Below are positions 1 to 15,000 of a DNA stretch of 64,000 bases, piece after piece. A program made the position numbers and the translations under genes. Origin of the DNA: Seison nebaliae. Its lineage: Eukaryota; Rotifera; Pararotatoria; Seisonacea; Seisonidae. The stretch lies in the NCBI GenBank assembly GCA_023231475.1, contig JALJEE010002292.1, positions 38,099-102,098 on the forward strand. Direction: 5' to 3'. Position 1 is the first letter of the stretch; each line of letters starts with the position of its first letter. The notes beneath the pieces were generated by a model. The model saw only the letters and a list, made by a program, of their open reading frames with translations. It searched no databases and was not told the DNA's origin.

Positions 1-3000
1 AAATTTTCTAAAAGTTGAACTCGAAGACTTCGAGTCGAAGTTTCTACTCCCAATATCAGTAATTTGAGGAAGGTGTTCTTCCTCACGAAACACATTTCTC
101 TCACCCAAATTTCCCTCATCAATTTGTAATAAACGATCAATTCTAATGAGTCGTATGCTATCGATTTTTCCCGCATTTAATGAAGTTTCTGATTTTCTTA
201 AATTTTTTTTTCATCTTTTTTCAATAATAAATTTGTTTTCTTTTTCACTTATCATCCCAAATGTCAGAGAATAAATGATAAGAGAAATTTTAAGTTGTGA
301 AAAAAATTTTAAATGTTGTAAATTTTAAGAATCGAGAAAAAAGAGAATTCCTGATAAAGTCACACCTAGAAGGAGAAATGAAGGAATTCGTGTTAATTCT
401 CAGTTATTTGAAATATTATGAGAAAGTGCTTTGACAGCTTGTCCAGTCAATTAATTAATGTAATAAATCTGCATTAGTCCGATGAAGTAATGGGAGAAGT
501 TGCGGAAACAATGGATGTTTCGTTTTATATTATCCGGTTCAATGAAATCACAGTCAGTTGTTAACTTTCAACGAAATAGTTCATACCAATTATTATTCGT
601 CCCCATAAAATGTTTCTTATCTTACTTTTTATTTGTTATTGTTTATCAACTCGCATTATCATTGTTGTGGTAGTCAAACAAACGATATGATTAGAGTCGA
701 TTTTCCTCCTTAATCATCTCTCGTAAACTTTCCCGTATAACGAAAGACGATTGAATTGATGCTCATCTATTCAAATTGAATTCATTAAAAGTTTATGGTA
801 AATTGGGGATGTGATCGATCACGAACATAATTATAGGGAAACCAATTTGTACAATGCAACTACAATTCCCTATTACTCCTTAACTAATAATTGATTCGAT
901 TATCATAATTATCTTTCCTTCTCCGTTCTATATAATCAAATTACCATCCCAGTTGGAGCGAGTTCAAGCTTAAATTTATTTATTTTATTAATGATATCTC
1001 CATTACATTTGATTGATTTCAATAAGAGAGTTCTCATTCGATTTCTCAATTTATCAACCACAAATTTTTCCAAAAAATTCCAATTGACCGAACGATAATT
1101 CAAATTATGCCGAATTTTTAGCTATATTTGGGCCAGAATAAAATTCGAATTTCTCTCTCACCTTCCGACGAATATAGAGAGAATATTATTGATGAATGGA
1201 TATTGATCGTTGCCTTGCGGGCGATGTGTGATGGTAATAATGGTCATAATCTAAACAAACAATATCTCCCCTATTAAATGGTACTCGACAAATGGATAAA
1301 TATGTATATGTCTATCGGATAAGTGTGTTGGATAAGTATATGAGAATTGCGGTTTCGTTTTCCCCTCGTCAATTCGATTGCGGTTGAATTCTTTTCAATT
1401 TATTCCTACGTTTTCTTCCCAAATGTATACTGCTAATGGCAATTACAATTGTTTCTCATGAGGCCGCTCTCCATCAACCATTTTGAAGAAATAATAAACA
1501 AAAGTAATAATCGGCATCGAACCAGAAAAATCATTGAACTATCGGACTGCGTATTGAACTCGTTTAGTTCGAGTGATTTATTATTATTATTCCTCTTTCT
1601 ACCTACCTATCAATCAATCAATAAATTATTTGTACGTGTGCGGTAAGGCATTAAAATGAATCGATGGAATTCCATTCAAAATTAATTCGTTGAGAAAAGA
1701 ATTCATATCAAATGTTTTATTCAATTCTCATTCCAATGACATTGAACAAACAATAGTCGAAGTAATCGATAAGATTATAAATGCTCGTTAAATGATTCCT
1801 GTTTAACTGATGACGATGATGATGTTGATGAAATTGTTTTTTTCCATATTTATAGAAAATCATGTTTCATATCGTGAACATGGTGAGAGAGATGTGATCG
1901 AACGATTAGATGGATATTTGAAAATATTTCCCTTCATTTCAGTTGATTGACATAAACCTCTGGTTATCGATCGAGTACAGTTGATCAAATCTCATCAGTC
2001 TTTTTATTGATGTGAAAATTTAAACAATAATAGATAACCATCGAATGTTCAAGGTGGATATCGAAAGGAAATTAGTAGATATCATTGTTCTCACTGAGAT
2101 TTTTCTGCTAAAACACATTCCCCCACAGTCTATTATGAGGATTAGGAAGTAATGGGGGATAGAAATGAAATAGAGTTTAATTTATCCAATTTCCTAATAC
2201 TCGTTAATATACAACATCTACGCACTAATACATGTGTATATCTCATTCATGTCATCATAATTATTATCACTAAAGGGAACTCGTTCGTCATTGTTGTTAG
2301 AATTCACTAGACGTTACTACGTACCATCATCATTTCGTAGTCAATCTCGTAAACATAGAAGACGATTATAGAAGTTTCAAAAGAAAATATTGAAGAAGAA
2401 AGTTGACGGAGGTGGAAAGTTTCATAAAACAAAGAAATTCTTCTCTCAAAACATTGAGAGACAGATCACAATAGGTGAAGACCAAAACTTGTATTTCTAT
2501 TTATTCAACATTATTTAGTTTTCACGCCGCAACAAACTCATCCGTAACTTCTTTCCATGATAAATTCTCTTTCTTTCTTTTATTATCATTGTGCAATTGA
2601 ACATTTTGAGGAAGTATGGGACGATTCATAAGGAAAGTATTGCACGACTTTCCCTTCATCGGCAGTTAGAGTTGAGGAGGTATTAAGTATTTAAAATATT
2701 AACATTCAATTATGAATTACACTCCAATATAATCGCCATTTCCTTCATTCATCACGCTAATCATGTTCCTGGAAAACCAATTCCATTAGATTTGGATAAT
2801 ATGGAATTACAGATTGGAGGTAGATGGAGGATAGGAAACGAAATAACTGTAATCAACTCACGGAAATGAGAAGGTAGCAGACCTCATTAAAGAATCAGTC
2901 AACAAGGAACTGTTGAAGTTGAAAGTAATAATAATTGGAAGTACGAGTTCCCCTCACGGTCTGAGTTGGGCGGACGTTTTCACCTCAGATTTATACAACA

Positions 3001-6000
3001 GTTGGCGAGGCACATGTTTAATTTACTGTTCTTTCCTTACACACTCCGTACTTGTAGTACTTCTTCTTGGGTTAGATTCGTCTTGTTCCTTCTTCCCTTT
3101 CATACTTCACATTTCGTATTTATATGAAAACGAATGATGAAAATGTTGTTTGCTCAACGAATAAAACAAAGGAAACAGTCGAATATTTAGTTGGGAAGAT
3201 GTCTTGGGAAAGAACATGTTTATACTTTCTTCCCAATAATGAGGTCTGGTCTCTCGTCAATTATAAATAATTTCATTTCTGTTATATCATAAAACTATTT
3301 GTTTAGTATTGATGAAGATAACTCGAATCGAATATCGAATTGTTTGGAAGGAAGAAAGTGATAGGAACAGAAGAAAACGATAATACTTGTCGAATTAGAG
3401 ATTTGTGTCGAATTAAGAACAAAGTAAATTATGGTAAATGATGGATCATATGTTCGATGACATTTTTCCTTTTCGTTAATAAAATCTCGACAACGTAATT
3501 GGAATTATCAATATTATCACTCTTCATGTGTAATCCATCTGATACCAATGAACTGTTCGTTGTTTACTCAAAATAATTCACTTAATTCTTGTCACATTAA
3601 ATCATTCATCTTTCCCAATCACTAACTGAACGTTCATCATCAATATCTGAGTCAATTCATCTTATCTCTCCAAATTGTTCGACTACGACGAATATTCGAA
3701 TGACATTTCACTACAACGAAAACAGTTTGTCTGTTGATTGATGGTTGTATGTACTCAATGAAGAATTTTTCTCCAAAGTTATCTGACTTATCGACTCGGA
3801 GTTAGAACGGTTTTCTTATGAACATTTCATTGATTTATTGTTCGACTACTATCGATCTTCAATAAAATCAGATAAAGCTCAAAATATTTTCCTGCTTCTT
3901 TATCATCAAATTCATTTCTTCTTACGTATTCGCTTATTATATCATATTGTTAGTGATGCTTCTTACCATTTCCATTCTCCCAATGATGATAATCCTTAAA
4001 TTACAAAAAAGAATTAATAAGTGCTCACATGAAATGAGCAGATTGTTTATATTCCAATTTGATCATGCATCGATTGCATGACGTTCTTTTATAATGCGAT
4101 TCCAATCATATTATGTCTACATGTAGAGCACACTTTCCGCCCTCCCATGAATATACCGAAATCGGCGAAATGTTCTTTAGGGTCAAGTTCTACACAAATA
4201 TTATTCTCTTCCAAATTAACTAGTCTTTCTCCTTCTAAAATGCGTAATTGTAGAATTTGCATAAGAAATTTCTTTTAAGTATTATCCTAATGATGGTATT
4301 AAGATTTTTATGCAGATTTTATGCATCATTTACATTTATCTTTTCCGTCCTTTTCACCGTTCCCATTTCGGGTGGGGATTAGTTGAAAATTCAAATTAAA
4401 TTTTCTCTCCTATCAAAATAAACTTTCTTGTAAGAACTTCATGTAATGTTATAAGGAGATATCGATTATTTACTTATCGTTTGAAAATTTGTTCAAAATT
4501 CCTTCCAATAAATTCCAGTTTAGTTCGAATTAGAAGATAAATAAACTTTCTTTCAATCACAACTTCGTCCAAAGTTCTAACCGATTTCTTTCTAGACAAT
4601 TTAATCATAGTAGTATTATCACGATTCGTCATTCACTGATTCACAATTAATTCACTACAATTCTTCCTCTTCATTTAACGAATAGTCGTGAATTAAGTCA
4701 TTTGCTAAACAACACATTATAATTACTATATTTTCACTCCAAACACAACGAAGGTAAAATGGAAGACGAAACTATATTTATTATTATTCAATAGGGAAGT
4801 GAGCGAAATTGATTGTAATAAACGTTTCTAAAACTTCCGCCCTATTTACGCGACTCAGTCAATAACTTTATTTTCATACGAAATAATTTCACTTTCGTTA
4901 ATTTCTTCGTTGACAATACGTTGTATTTGTGTGCTACCCTAAAATTTCGAGGTTTTCTCATACTTAATTGATTCGATCATGACTTTCTCCTGCCAATTCA
5001 TCATAAGAAAGTCAATTAAATATTTTTAATAATTATAATTAATTAACATTTCTAGTTGATTCTTACCACGTGATTTCTTTTGTCATTTATTCTGATTTCT
5101 TATCAATATTCTCTATCGATTTCAAATCAGTTCTTTCTCATCGAAAGAACAATCGAATTGAAATAGACAATAGTTTTCTTTGGAGAAAAAACCTTCAATC
5201 ATATTTCTATTTGATCCAACCATCTCAATGTTATAATCAATATTACGATTGATTGCGTGTCAAATAAAAGTTTCGAGATGGCAATTTCTTTAGACAGGAA
5301 CTGTTAGATTTTTGATGATGGAAATCTCAAGGAACTAGGATCGATGTTACGTCGACCCAATCGGAGGTATTGTCACTGTGTGAAATTTTCGTGCACATTT
5401 TGTGCATTGATGTAATGAAAATGAATTCTATTAGCGACACATCACACAATGGATGATGTTATAGAATTATGAGAGAAAACCAATATAAGAGAAAATCATG
5501 TATTATCGAACACCTCATCTACGATTACAGACAATGTGGAACAGACTTCCGTCAAAACGGTGAAATGACGATCTCTTCAAATTATTATAAAAAAATTTTA
5601 TTATAAGGAAAACATCACCCGTTGATCCATCGTGCCACTGTGACATTATTTGTCGTTCGAGGAAAAAATGTATTATCTTTCCCTATTATTTCTCACATCA
5701 GATTTCTTTCGAACGAAATTAATGGTTGGATATATGAAATTCTTCTTCTTCAAATGAAAAACCTGAAGTAGTATCGGACAGATGAATATCTCGACAGTGA
5801 AATCAGATACTGCTTTATTAAAAGAAATTTCATATTTCAATCAGGTTATTTGTGACTTGACTATTTTCAATTACCATCATTAAATTGAAATGAAGATATA
5901 TAGAATTAAAACTTTTTTTGCAGTAATTCATTGTTGTGATATAATTGTTAAGACCTAAATTGTCTTTTTTCTATGAAAATGAAAAGTCATGACAATAATT

Positions 6001-9000
6001 ATATGAAATTATTATCAAAATTTTCGTAAGAAAATTCAAATTGTTCGGGGTAATTTTTTGGTACTATGATTGTTGTGTCCTATTGATCTTTTGTCTGTAC
6101 GTCTCAGGTAAAGAAGTTCTTGAATTAGAAGAGATGACTAATACATGAGATTGTGAATAATTTATGTTGTTCCGATGTATATTCTTATCAATTGCATCAC
6201 GTCAGCTGATGATAAATCTATTCAATTCTCTTTAATGGTCGACATGCTAACTAATTTGGTTGTGGTGAAATATTTATGGCATTTCTCTTTCACTGCTAGC
6301 TAGCTAGCTCCTGAATGCAAATGTACAAACATCGTCTACATTATTCATAATTTACATAAACTCTCCATTTGTTCACATCATTCTTTATGTTTGTTCCAAA
6401 TGTACATTGTATATCTATTTCCAACTGATGATACATCGAAATTAACATATTATTACGATTGTTAATGATCGAGTCCACTCCACAAACCTCAATCGTTTCA
6501 CTAATACATTTCGTCTTCCATCGTTCAAAAAAAAACACTTGAATAATTTTTAGATTATTGTCCGATGATTTTCTTTCATACACAAATAACGACCCTAGAG
6601 AAAGTTTGAGGGAGAATGTACCCGAAATCCAGTTCATTCACTAACCATCATTATAATTCTCTTTCACTTTTGCTTCTACCATCAATGAAGTGTAAATGCC
6701 ACTCACAACTGTTGTGATTGGGGAGCAACATCTCGAACTATGATGATTCCTCACTATTTCTCTTCAATACATTACGTAATTGGTATCATAATTATTTTAT
6801 GGGAACGAAACGTATTACACTCATTTCTATAAATATTCGAGTATTCATATATATATATATATATTCATTTTTATCGTAATAGTAGTATCATAGCAGTAAG
6901 TAATGGGAGAAATAATATGGTTTTCTCAATTTCGTCATTTTTCATTTTTCGGTATAACATTTCAGTTTTTTTTCACAAAATGTCGATGTCAACGACGACG
7001 ACGATTAGAAATGGCAAAATTGTACCTCGGTGTACATTTCCGCTTATTGATTAGATCTTTCCACCAACTCAAATTACTAGATAGTTTTATTTGATAAGAA
7101 GGAAAAGGGAAAGGACATTTCCCATTCATTCTGTTCGTCGCCATCTCAATATTCTTATCGAACAGATCTCAATAGATCTCCAACAGTTGTCGTTAAAAGG
7201 AAGTTGAGAATTTCATTTTTTTTCGTAAACATATATCTTTTTGACATTATGTAATCGGCGCTCAATTTGATGTTAAGATCAATAATGATGATCGTTTTGT
7301 TTCTGATATTTTCATTTTGTGTATATCAATTCTCTTTTAATCTTCCGACCATCCATTCGGAAAATCGGAAGGAATTTCCATCAACCCACCACGTACACAA
7401 CTGAGAGAAGGGGAATTTATTATTAAGAATTGTGGTTTCTGCCGGAAGTTTCTTTCGTTTAATGTCCATCATAAAGAAAGTAGTAGTGCGGTTTTGAGTA
7501 GTATGTTTTCCCATCCGATTCTTTCCACATTTGTGTCTATTGCATCATTATTACGGTCGTTTATTCATCTATTATTTATGTAGATGAATGAACTATTATT
7601 TTCCACTTATTTCCCACTAATGACCATAAACTACTTGATGATGAACCGATTTTCGACAGTGTTCCCATTCATTAAAGGAAAGAAGAGAATTCCATACGAA
7701 TTACCACAAGAATTGCCAGACATAATTCTATTAGGAATCTATGAATACTTCATAATTACATTAGTCGTTCCGAAACTATCCTCCCTCTAATACATATGCA
7801 CAGGAAAGGAAAGTCACATGGTAACTTCAGATTCTTATCTGAAACATCGAATGAATAAGAGAATCATAATTATAATGAAAACGTAATGAACACCAAATTT
7901 TCGTGTACACTTCAACGAAACATTCAAAAAATTTACATTCCCCCACAATTATTTGGTGAGGAATCAGTTTGTTCGTTTCCTCCATCGACTTTCTAATTCG
8001 ACGATGTTTCTCGTTATCGTCAATGGGAAATTCTTTGAGAAAAATGAAATTCATATTCGTTTCCCCTTTCGCAAAGAATTTTTTTGTCTTTTTATCGAGT
8101 TTCACTCTTCCTACTCTTCTCGTATGTCGACGAAGTGAAACGCGGCCAACAAAAGATCGACGACGTGTTGAAAAATGAAATAATTTCACGTAATTATCAT
8201 AATGGTTGTAGATGATGACGGTCTTAGTGAAGATGATGGCGATAGTAGGCATGATAGCTTAATGTTAGGATGAAAGACGAGAAATTCATAGAAAGTTTCC
8301 TCTTCCCGTTCATCGACCTCTATCGAGAGAAAATCGTTCGGAAATATTCGAATTTTACTCATCTTTATCTGGACTCGTAGTCGATTAATCTTCATCTATT
8401 GGAAATGAAAGAATACTTCATCAATCAATAAAATGAACATATTTATCACTCTAAATTCAATTTCCTAACAACTTTCCACATTTCTCCTTCCAACATTTTT
8501 CCCCTATAATTATTTTCATGAATTCGTCTTCTGATGCATTAAATCGTTTCCATCATTATGTTCATGAAGGAGAAATTATTTTTTTCTCATCAACTTATTC
8601 ATTGAATGACATCTTCTTCTTATTATTATTTTTCTTCATCGTTCAAATTTCCATCACTGATGATTTAATTATGATTTTTTATTGGATATTTTTATTAGAA
8701 AAATGCAGATGATTCTTTCTCTCATAAAGATGAGAAGAGATTTGTGAAATAAAAAATTTCTTTTTTTCACAAAAAAACTAATCACCATCCGGATTTGTTC
8801 AATGGTTTGCAAATGCATTTGATGTATGTCGATGAGAGTGCAAAAGAGCAAATTATGCGAAGCTGACCTGATCATTTCTAAATAGTGATATCATTCAGAA
8901 AATTCTCTTTTCCCACAACATTACTCCCTACCAACATTCTGTCACTACCAAAAATATTCTAATTTGGTGAAAGTAAAGTGGCGATTGACATCTAAGCGAA

Positions 9001-9012
9001 TTATCATTCTTA
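1..9012. other. Long gene-free stretch
   Basis: Nine kilobases in which I see no convincing protein-coding gene. All open frames are short (at most about 140 codons), overlap one another on both strands and show no recognisable domain, signal peptide or splice-linked continuation. Simple-sequence spots are present: an (AT)n run near 6848-6864 and a short CTAG repeat near 6296-6310. The region could be a distal regulatory landscape, a long intron or UTR of a gene lying to the left, or non-coding RNA. I cannot tell these apart from sequence alone, and I saw no tRNA or rRNA. Confidence 0.6.
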
Positions 9013-12000
9013 ATGTATAGTGATGATAATATGGATTTTACAAATCATTTGATTGATCATACGATGTATGGTGGGGTGAATGACGAGAATATGGAGATGA
9101 AGAAAGAAAGAAAGGAAAAGGATTTATTCGAATACGATATGGTGAAGTGGGACTTGAATGCATTAAATGAAAATAATAATTCCTCTTCTCGTCGATGTTG
9201 TCCATTGTCGATCAATTATCCCAATTCAAATTTTCATAAATTAAACAAGAAATCTGATGGAATGACTGACAGTGGTCAGAATGGTGAAAATTGTTTGAAA
9301 TGTTCCACAAAGATCGGACAATTCGACGAATTGATCAAGATAGTGAGTTCGAAAAGAAAATTCCGTTCGAATTGTTTCGGAAGAAAAAATGAAACAGAAA
9401 TATCCTCTTCAAATTTCCTCGATTTTTTGCACGACGATTCCAATGAGAAAGACGCATTAAATCTCAATTTTAATTTGGAATGTCAACGAATTCATCGATT
9501 ATTTTTCCAGCTGTTCATTTTCGTCACACTTCTCCTCTCCCTCATAGTGTTGGGTGGACGATTATATTTCATTCATCAACAAAATTCATCAACCAATTTT
9601 CAAATTCAGGAAAATTTAACGATATCGAAGAGAAATTTCAGTTTTATTCGTTTGTTGCAAGAAGAGAATATTAATAATTATTTTCATAAGAAATGGAAGA
9701 GAAATGACGATTTGTCATATTATCCTTTAAAATTGGAAGATTTCATCAGGAAAATCAATTCGTCGAAATGGAACGGTGATGAAAAGAAACTTTTCCAAAT
9801 TCCACAAACCATCGACGAATTAGACGAGAAAACGACCGTTTTATATTATACGAAAATTTCAATTTATATTTCCATCATTATCGTCTTTATTCTCTTCGTT
9901 TTATTCCAACACTGTCATCAGGATCAATGTAAATATTTCAATCAATTCATCCTCGTCGTCATTGTATTTGTCGTCATATTTTATTATTATATTCTCCCAC
10001 TCATTCTCCAATTATTCGCTATGATTAGTTTGAATGAGATAACGAGAAATTTTCAAAATCTCCCACTCGATCTCAACGATTATTCGAACGATTCTCTATC
10101 AATTCGGTTGACGAGTGAAAATTCGTTCGAGAAATATTCAAATGAAATTATCATGAAATGTCATTCGATCAATAACAATATCATTATTGCCGGTACGAAT
10201 TATTATATCGATCAAAATCAATCATTCTCCAAAAATCATATTGGGAAAATTGAGAAGGATATTCGATACCTGTGGAATAATCATCATAATCGACTCATCG
10301 AATTATTGGGCAAATTCATCAATGTGAATATGTTGGAAAGTGTTGTGGATGAGAAGAATTTAATAATCGAATTAAATTCTTTATTTGCATTGACTATTTT
10401 ATTGGTAATGATAATTCATCTATTTCTCTCCATCAGTTCCGGAACGATCGTTGCACATTTACTCACTCTCGTCTCCTTTTTCTTTCATAATCTTCTCTCA
10501 TTCTTACTCATTTGGCTACAACAATTCGCTCAGAACGAACAGAAACGTCAAACGGAATTATTTCAATTTATTCTACAAATCTTGAGAGAAAAGTTTAGCG
10601 TCAATTTAGTCTTGCTTCGAATCCATCACTCACTCCACAATTACTCACCATATTTCCATTGGAACGGAATGAAATTAAATCTCAAAATTTTACTCTTAAC
10701 ACAAATCATCATTTTTTTCACGATTTGGATATTCGTCGCTTCTTTACGTCAATATTTCCGTCGTATCTTCTTCCAAGCGTCATTCATCCAATGCCGATTA
10801 ACGTTCGACGAATGTCAACAAAAGAAACTTAATAAAAATATAAAAAACTTAAATCTCCTTTCCGACATTTATCAACAAATGACGAGCAATTCAACTACCG
10901 TTAGTACGATGCAAACTGAATTGTCGCAACGAACTCAATTACTGAGAACGATGAATTGTAACAAATCGAATAATTCCACAACGATCTTGAACAATCGTTT
11001 AAATTCCATCAATCATCAAACGATCTCCATCAATCGACACGATTGTTCTCAACGTTCAAAAAAGAATGTCCGAATGAATGTCGGTTCGATTTTCTCTGAA
11101 AAGAATAAAAATTGCGAATTGTATCGTTCTCAGACATTTTTGAACGCGGCACTTCATTCAAAAACCACAAATGATTTCCAACAATTAAATAATCGGAATA
11201 ATGGTAAATTACTACAACCGTCGTCATCCGTTTTGCCTAAACGTAATTGTACCTTCAACATTCACAATTCTCGATCGATGCATCAAATTTTGAAAAATCG
11301 AGATAATCGACGAATTCCCGAATCGAAAACGACGATGAATCGATTTTCCGTTTATGTACCATCAGAACCATTAAGTGTTCGATTGCCCTTATCATCGTCA
11401 ACATTAGAATCGAGTGATATGATGTTCAAACAAGTTTATCATTGGAAAACGAATGAATATGATTCGAGTATTTTCATTCGATGTAAATTCGATTCATTAA
11501 ATTTAATTTTTTCAAATTTGGACAATAAGAAATCGTTGAAAATTCTCGATCTTTATTTGTATGTTCTAATGAATTTAATTGAATATCATGGGATGGAAAT
11601 GATCGAATGGAACGACGATACCATCACTTTACGTTTGTGTATTGGGGATGAAGATGAATTTAACGGAACTTCAACTCATTCCATCGATCAATTGTGTAAT
11701 AAATTCGTCAAATCGATATTTTTCTGTCAATGTTTAATAAAATTTATTCAAAAATTAAATCAGAAATATAATTCAAATTTAGTCACTTTCTTCGCCATTT
11801 CAACGGACTTCCCTCGAGAAACGAATCATCAATTCGATGATGTTAGTGATGAATTGAGATGGCTGTTGGAGAATTGTATCGAGAATAAAATTCATTTAAT
11901 TATTTCTCTGTATCAACAATATATCTCAACGAAATTTCATAGTTCTCTCGAGAATTTATTCAATTTCTATATTTTCTCTTCCGATCATCTCAACAATCAA

Positions 12001-15000
12001 TTAATTTCTATTCAATTCGAAGTCAATTTCTTTACTAACGATCCATCGCCAATGATCGATAATCTTGACAACAACAACAACAATACGAATAAACATAATA
12101 CTTCAACGACTTTAATGGAATTGTCGACGGACACGATATTTTTATCATCATCTCCAACATCTACAAATCATAAGTCGATTTCGAATCAAACTAATCGTAG
12201 TCTGTCAACGGAATTGAAAAGGAATCAGACGAATCGATCGAATCGGAGAAATATCCGTTCGTCGAGTTGTGTGAATAATGCGTCGATAAATAAACGGAAG
12301 AATCCGAAGAATATGATGGAGAAATTGAAGACGACACAAATCAATAATTCGATGATTGATGAAGATCATAATTGGATTCATCTTCTCAATGTCGAATCGA
12401 ATAATTTATTGAAATGTCTCATAGAACAAAATTTATCGACTCTCACCAATTCAAATAAGAATGGAATTTTCATGAATTATTTATTGACACCATTCCATCT
12501 CATGAAAACAGCGTCGTCATTGACGTTAACTGGAAAACAGAATTGTTTAACGACGTACAAAACTCAATCGCTTTTTCGACGATCGATTGAAAATAAATTA
12601 AATTTCTTTTCATTAAAATTCTCTAATAACGATATCGAAAATGAATATGAAATTTACCGTCGGAAAAACCGCAATTCTCCAATGATCAATTTGAAGTATT
12701 TATGGTTTATTACCATCTTCCTCATTTGTATGGAATCGGTTTTATTCCTCTTAATCATCTATTTGAATGATATGTCGATGAAATTGATAATTTTCGAACG
12801 GTCAACAATTCTTTTCTTAATTTTGATACATATTTTATTTCTATTCATCATCAATCGATGTGTATGTCTAAAAAGGAAAGTGAATGAATGTAAATTATCA
12901 TCAAACAACAACAATCGATTTCCTTCATATTTATATTCGAATTTGAAAAATGATAAATCTGGAGAATTATCATCATCATCGTCATCATCAGCTGAATTGA
13001 TCAGTATCGATCATAAAGAATCGACGATCAATTTGATTAAATCAAACAATTCGAAAACATCTCGTTGCGATAACATCAAATGGAATTTACTTCATCATAT
13101 CACTTTATTGATCGTTTTCTATTTGATCGGAACATACATCATTCCGTCGTCGATGGAAAATTATTGTAATTTCACTCGATTGAAAATGGGAAGAAATGAA
13201 AGTGAAAATTGTTGGAATAACCTCAAATTGATCTCCGAAATTTTCCATCCATTCATTTCCATCAAAACGGTTATGGATTATTTGAGAAATTATCAGATCA
13301 TTCTTTATATTCCTCTCATCTTCTCGTTGTTTACGATTCCTTTTTATTTATTGAAATGGATTCATTCGATCATCCTCTCCACTTTCTTCTTCTTTTCCAT
13401 CTTGACGGTTTATTCGATCGATATATTCTGGTCGTTAAATCCGTTAGCACAAACCGATCAATATTATTTGAATTTGAAAAAGATCAATATCATTTCAATC
13501 CAATTCATTGTTGGATGTTGGTTAATGATTAGTCTCTTCTTCTATGTCATTAAATGGTTAAATCGAATTTATTTCATAAATAATTATCAATTGAATTCGA
13601 ATATCGAAAAACATTCATATTTCAATAAGACGAATGTCGATTATATGATCAAAGAACAATTACTCCCAAAAAGAATCTTCAAATATTTTCTCAACGCATT
13701 GAATCGGACTAATGACGACGATTTTCAAGATTATAATGAACTGATAAGAAAACCGGAAATTATTGAAGAATGTCAATTACCATATCATTCAATACATAAC
13801 GAAATTGCTTTGGGAAAGATTCGTTGCGTCCTATCGAACGATCTCAAAAAGAATATTCATTTAACTAAATGTCAAATAATTTCTCTGGTGAATGATCTAT
13901 TGAAACCGGAATCACGATTCAATGGAATACGTCCATACTTCTTCAACGACTCGTCATCGAACATGATGGAAATCACTTTCTTCAACGAAGTTCACACGCC
14001 CATCAAATACAATAACGTTCATGAACATAATCGTCATTTGTCGAGTTCGATGGCACAATTAATCGAATTCGTTTTCGTTCTCAAAGAGTCGTTAAATGAG
14101 AAGAAATTTTCCGGTAATATTCAATTCCATTCAGGTTTTTTATTAAATTCAAATAATATTTAAATTTAAATTTTAAATTTTAATTCATTTCATTAGCATT
14201 ACATATGGGTTATGTGGTTGAAGTGGCGGTATTGAACAAGACAAATGATATGACATTATTCACTAATCAACCCTTACAATTATGGGGACATGGAATTTAT
14301 GCGTTGAATAATCTATTACTCAACTGTAACAGTCAATGTTGTCTCGTTAGTTTAATTTATGTGAGAAATTTGTTCAATAGTTTTTCGTTCAATTTATTCA
14401 TCAAAAGGTCTCTCCAAATGTTGTACATTTATTATCAAATAGTAATTACAATTTCAAATCAGTTGGATCACTCATCTTGATCAATGGATGTATTACACAA
14501 ATTTATGAATTGGTCGGTCGTTGTACCGACGAACATCCAAAATTTGAAGGTTTTTTCATTTCCATCAAATTTAAATAATTTTTCATTCGATTTAGGTAAT
14601 GCCACATTCGTCGCTAAAGTACCGTTACAATTCAGTCGGCTATTGTCGAAAGAGGATGCATTGAAAGAATTGAAACCAGTGAAAGAATTAGCAAGATCGT
14701 TATCGTCTACAAACGTCTTCACTTCCAGTTCCACCTCCTCCATGCTCATGAGACGAGTAGCGAAATCGCCGAAAAAATTGACGAAAAGTAAACGGAATAT
14801 CAATTCGGCGAAATCGAAACCGAAAAGTAAACGGTCAACTAGTAACAAAACGAATTCATCGAACAAGAAGAAAAAGGAAGAGAAATTTGAAGAGAAGAAA
14901 ACATCTCGTCCACCGACGAATAAACCTAAAATTATTTCCAACGATGAGAAAGTCGAACAATTACTCGATACATTACAATGTATTCAAGCCAAATTGGAGA

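Noticed and set aside
7827-8252. 141-codon minus-strand open frame with basic N-terminal half
   Set aside because: It overlaps two plus-strand frames of similar length, has no domain, no signal peptide and no splice continuation; most likely chance.
14468-14941. 157-codon minus-strand frame rich in Phe/Leu/Asp
   Set aside because: It lies antisense to the Lys/Ser-rich tail of the cyclase-like gene, and its composition is just the mirror of that low-complexity coding sequence.
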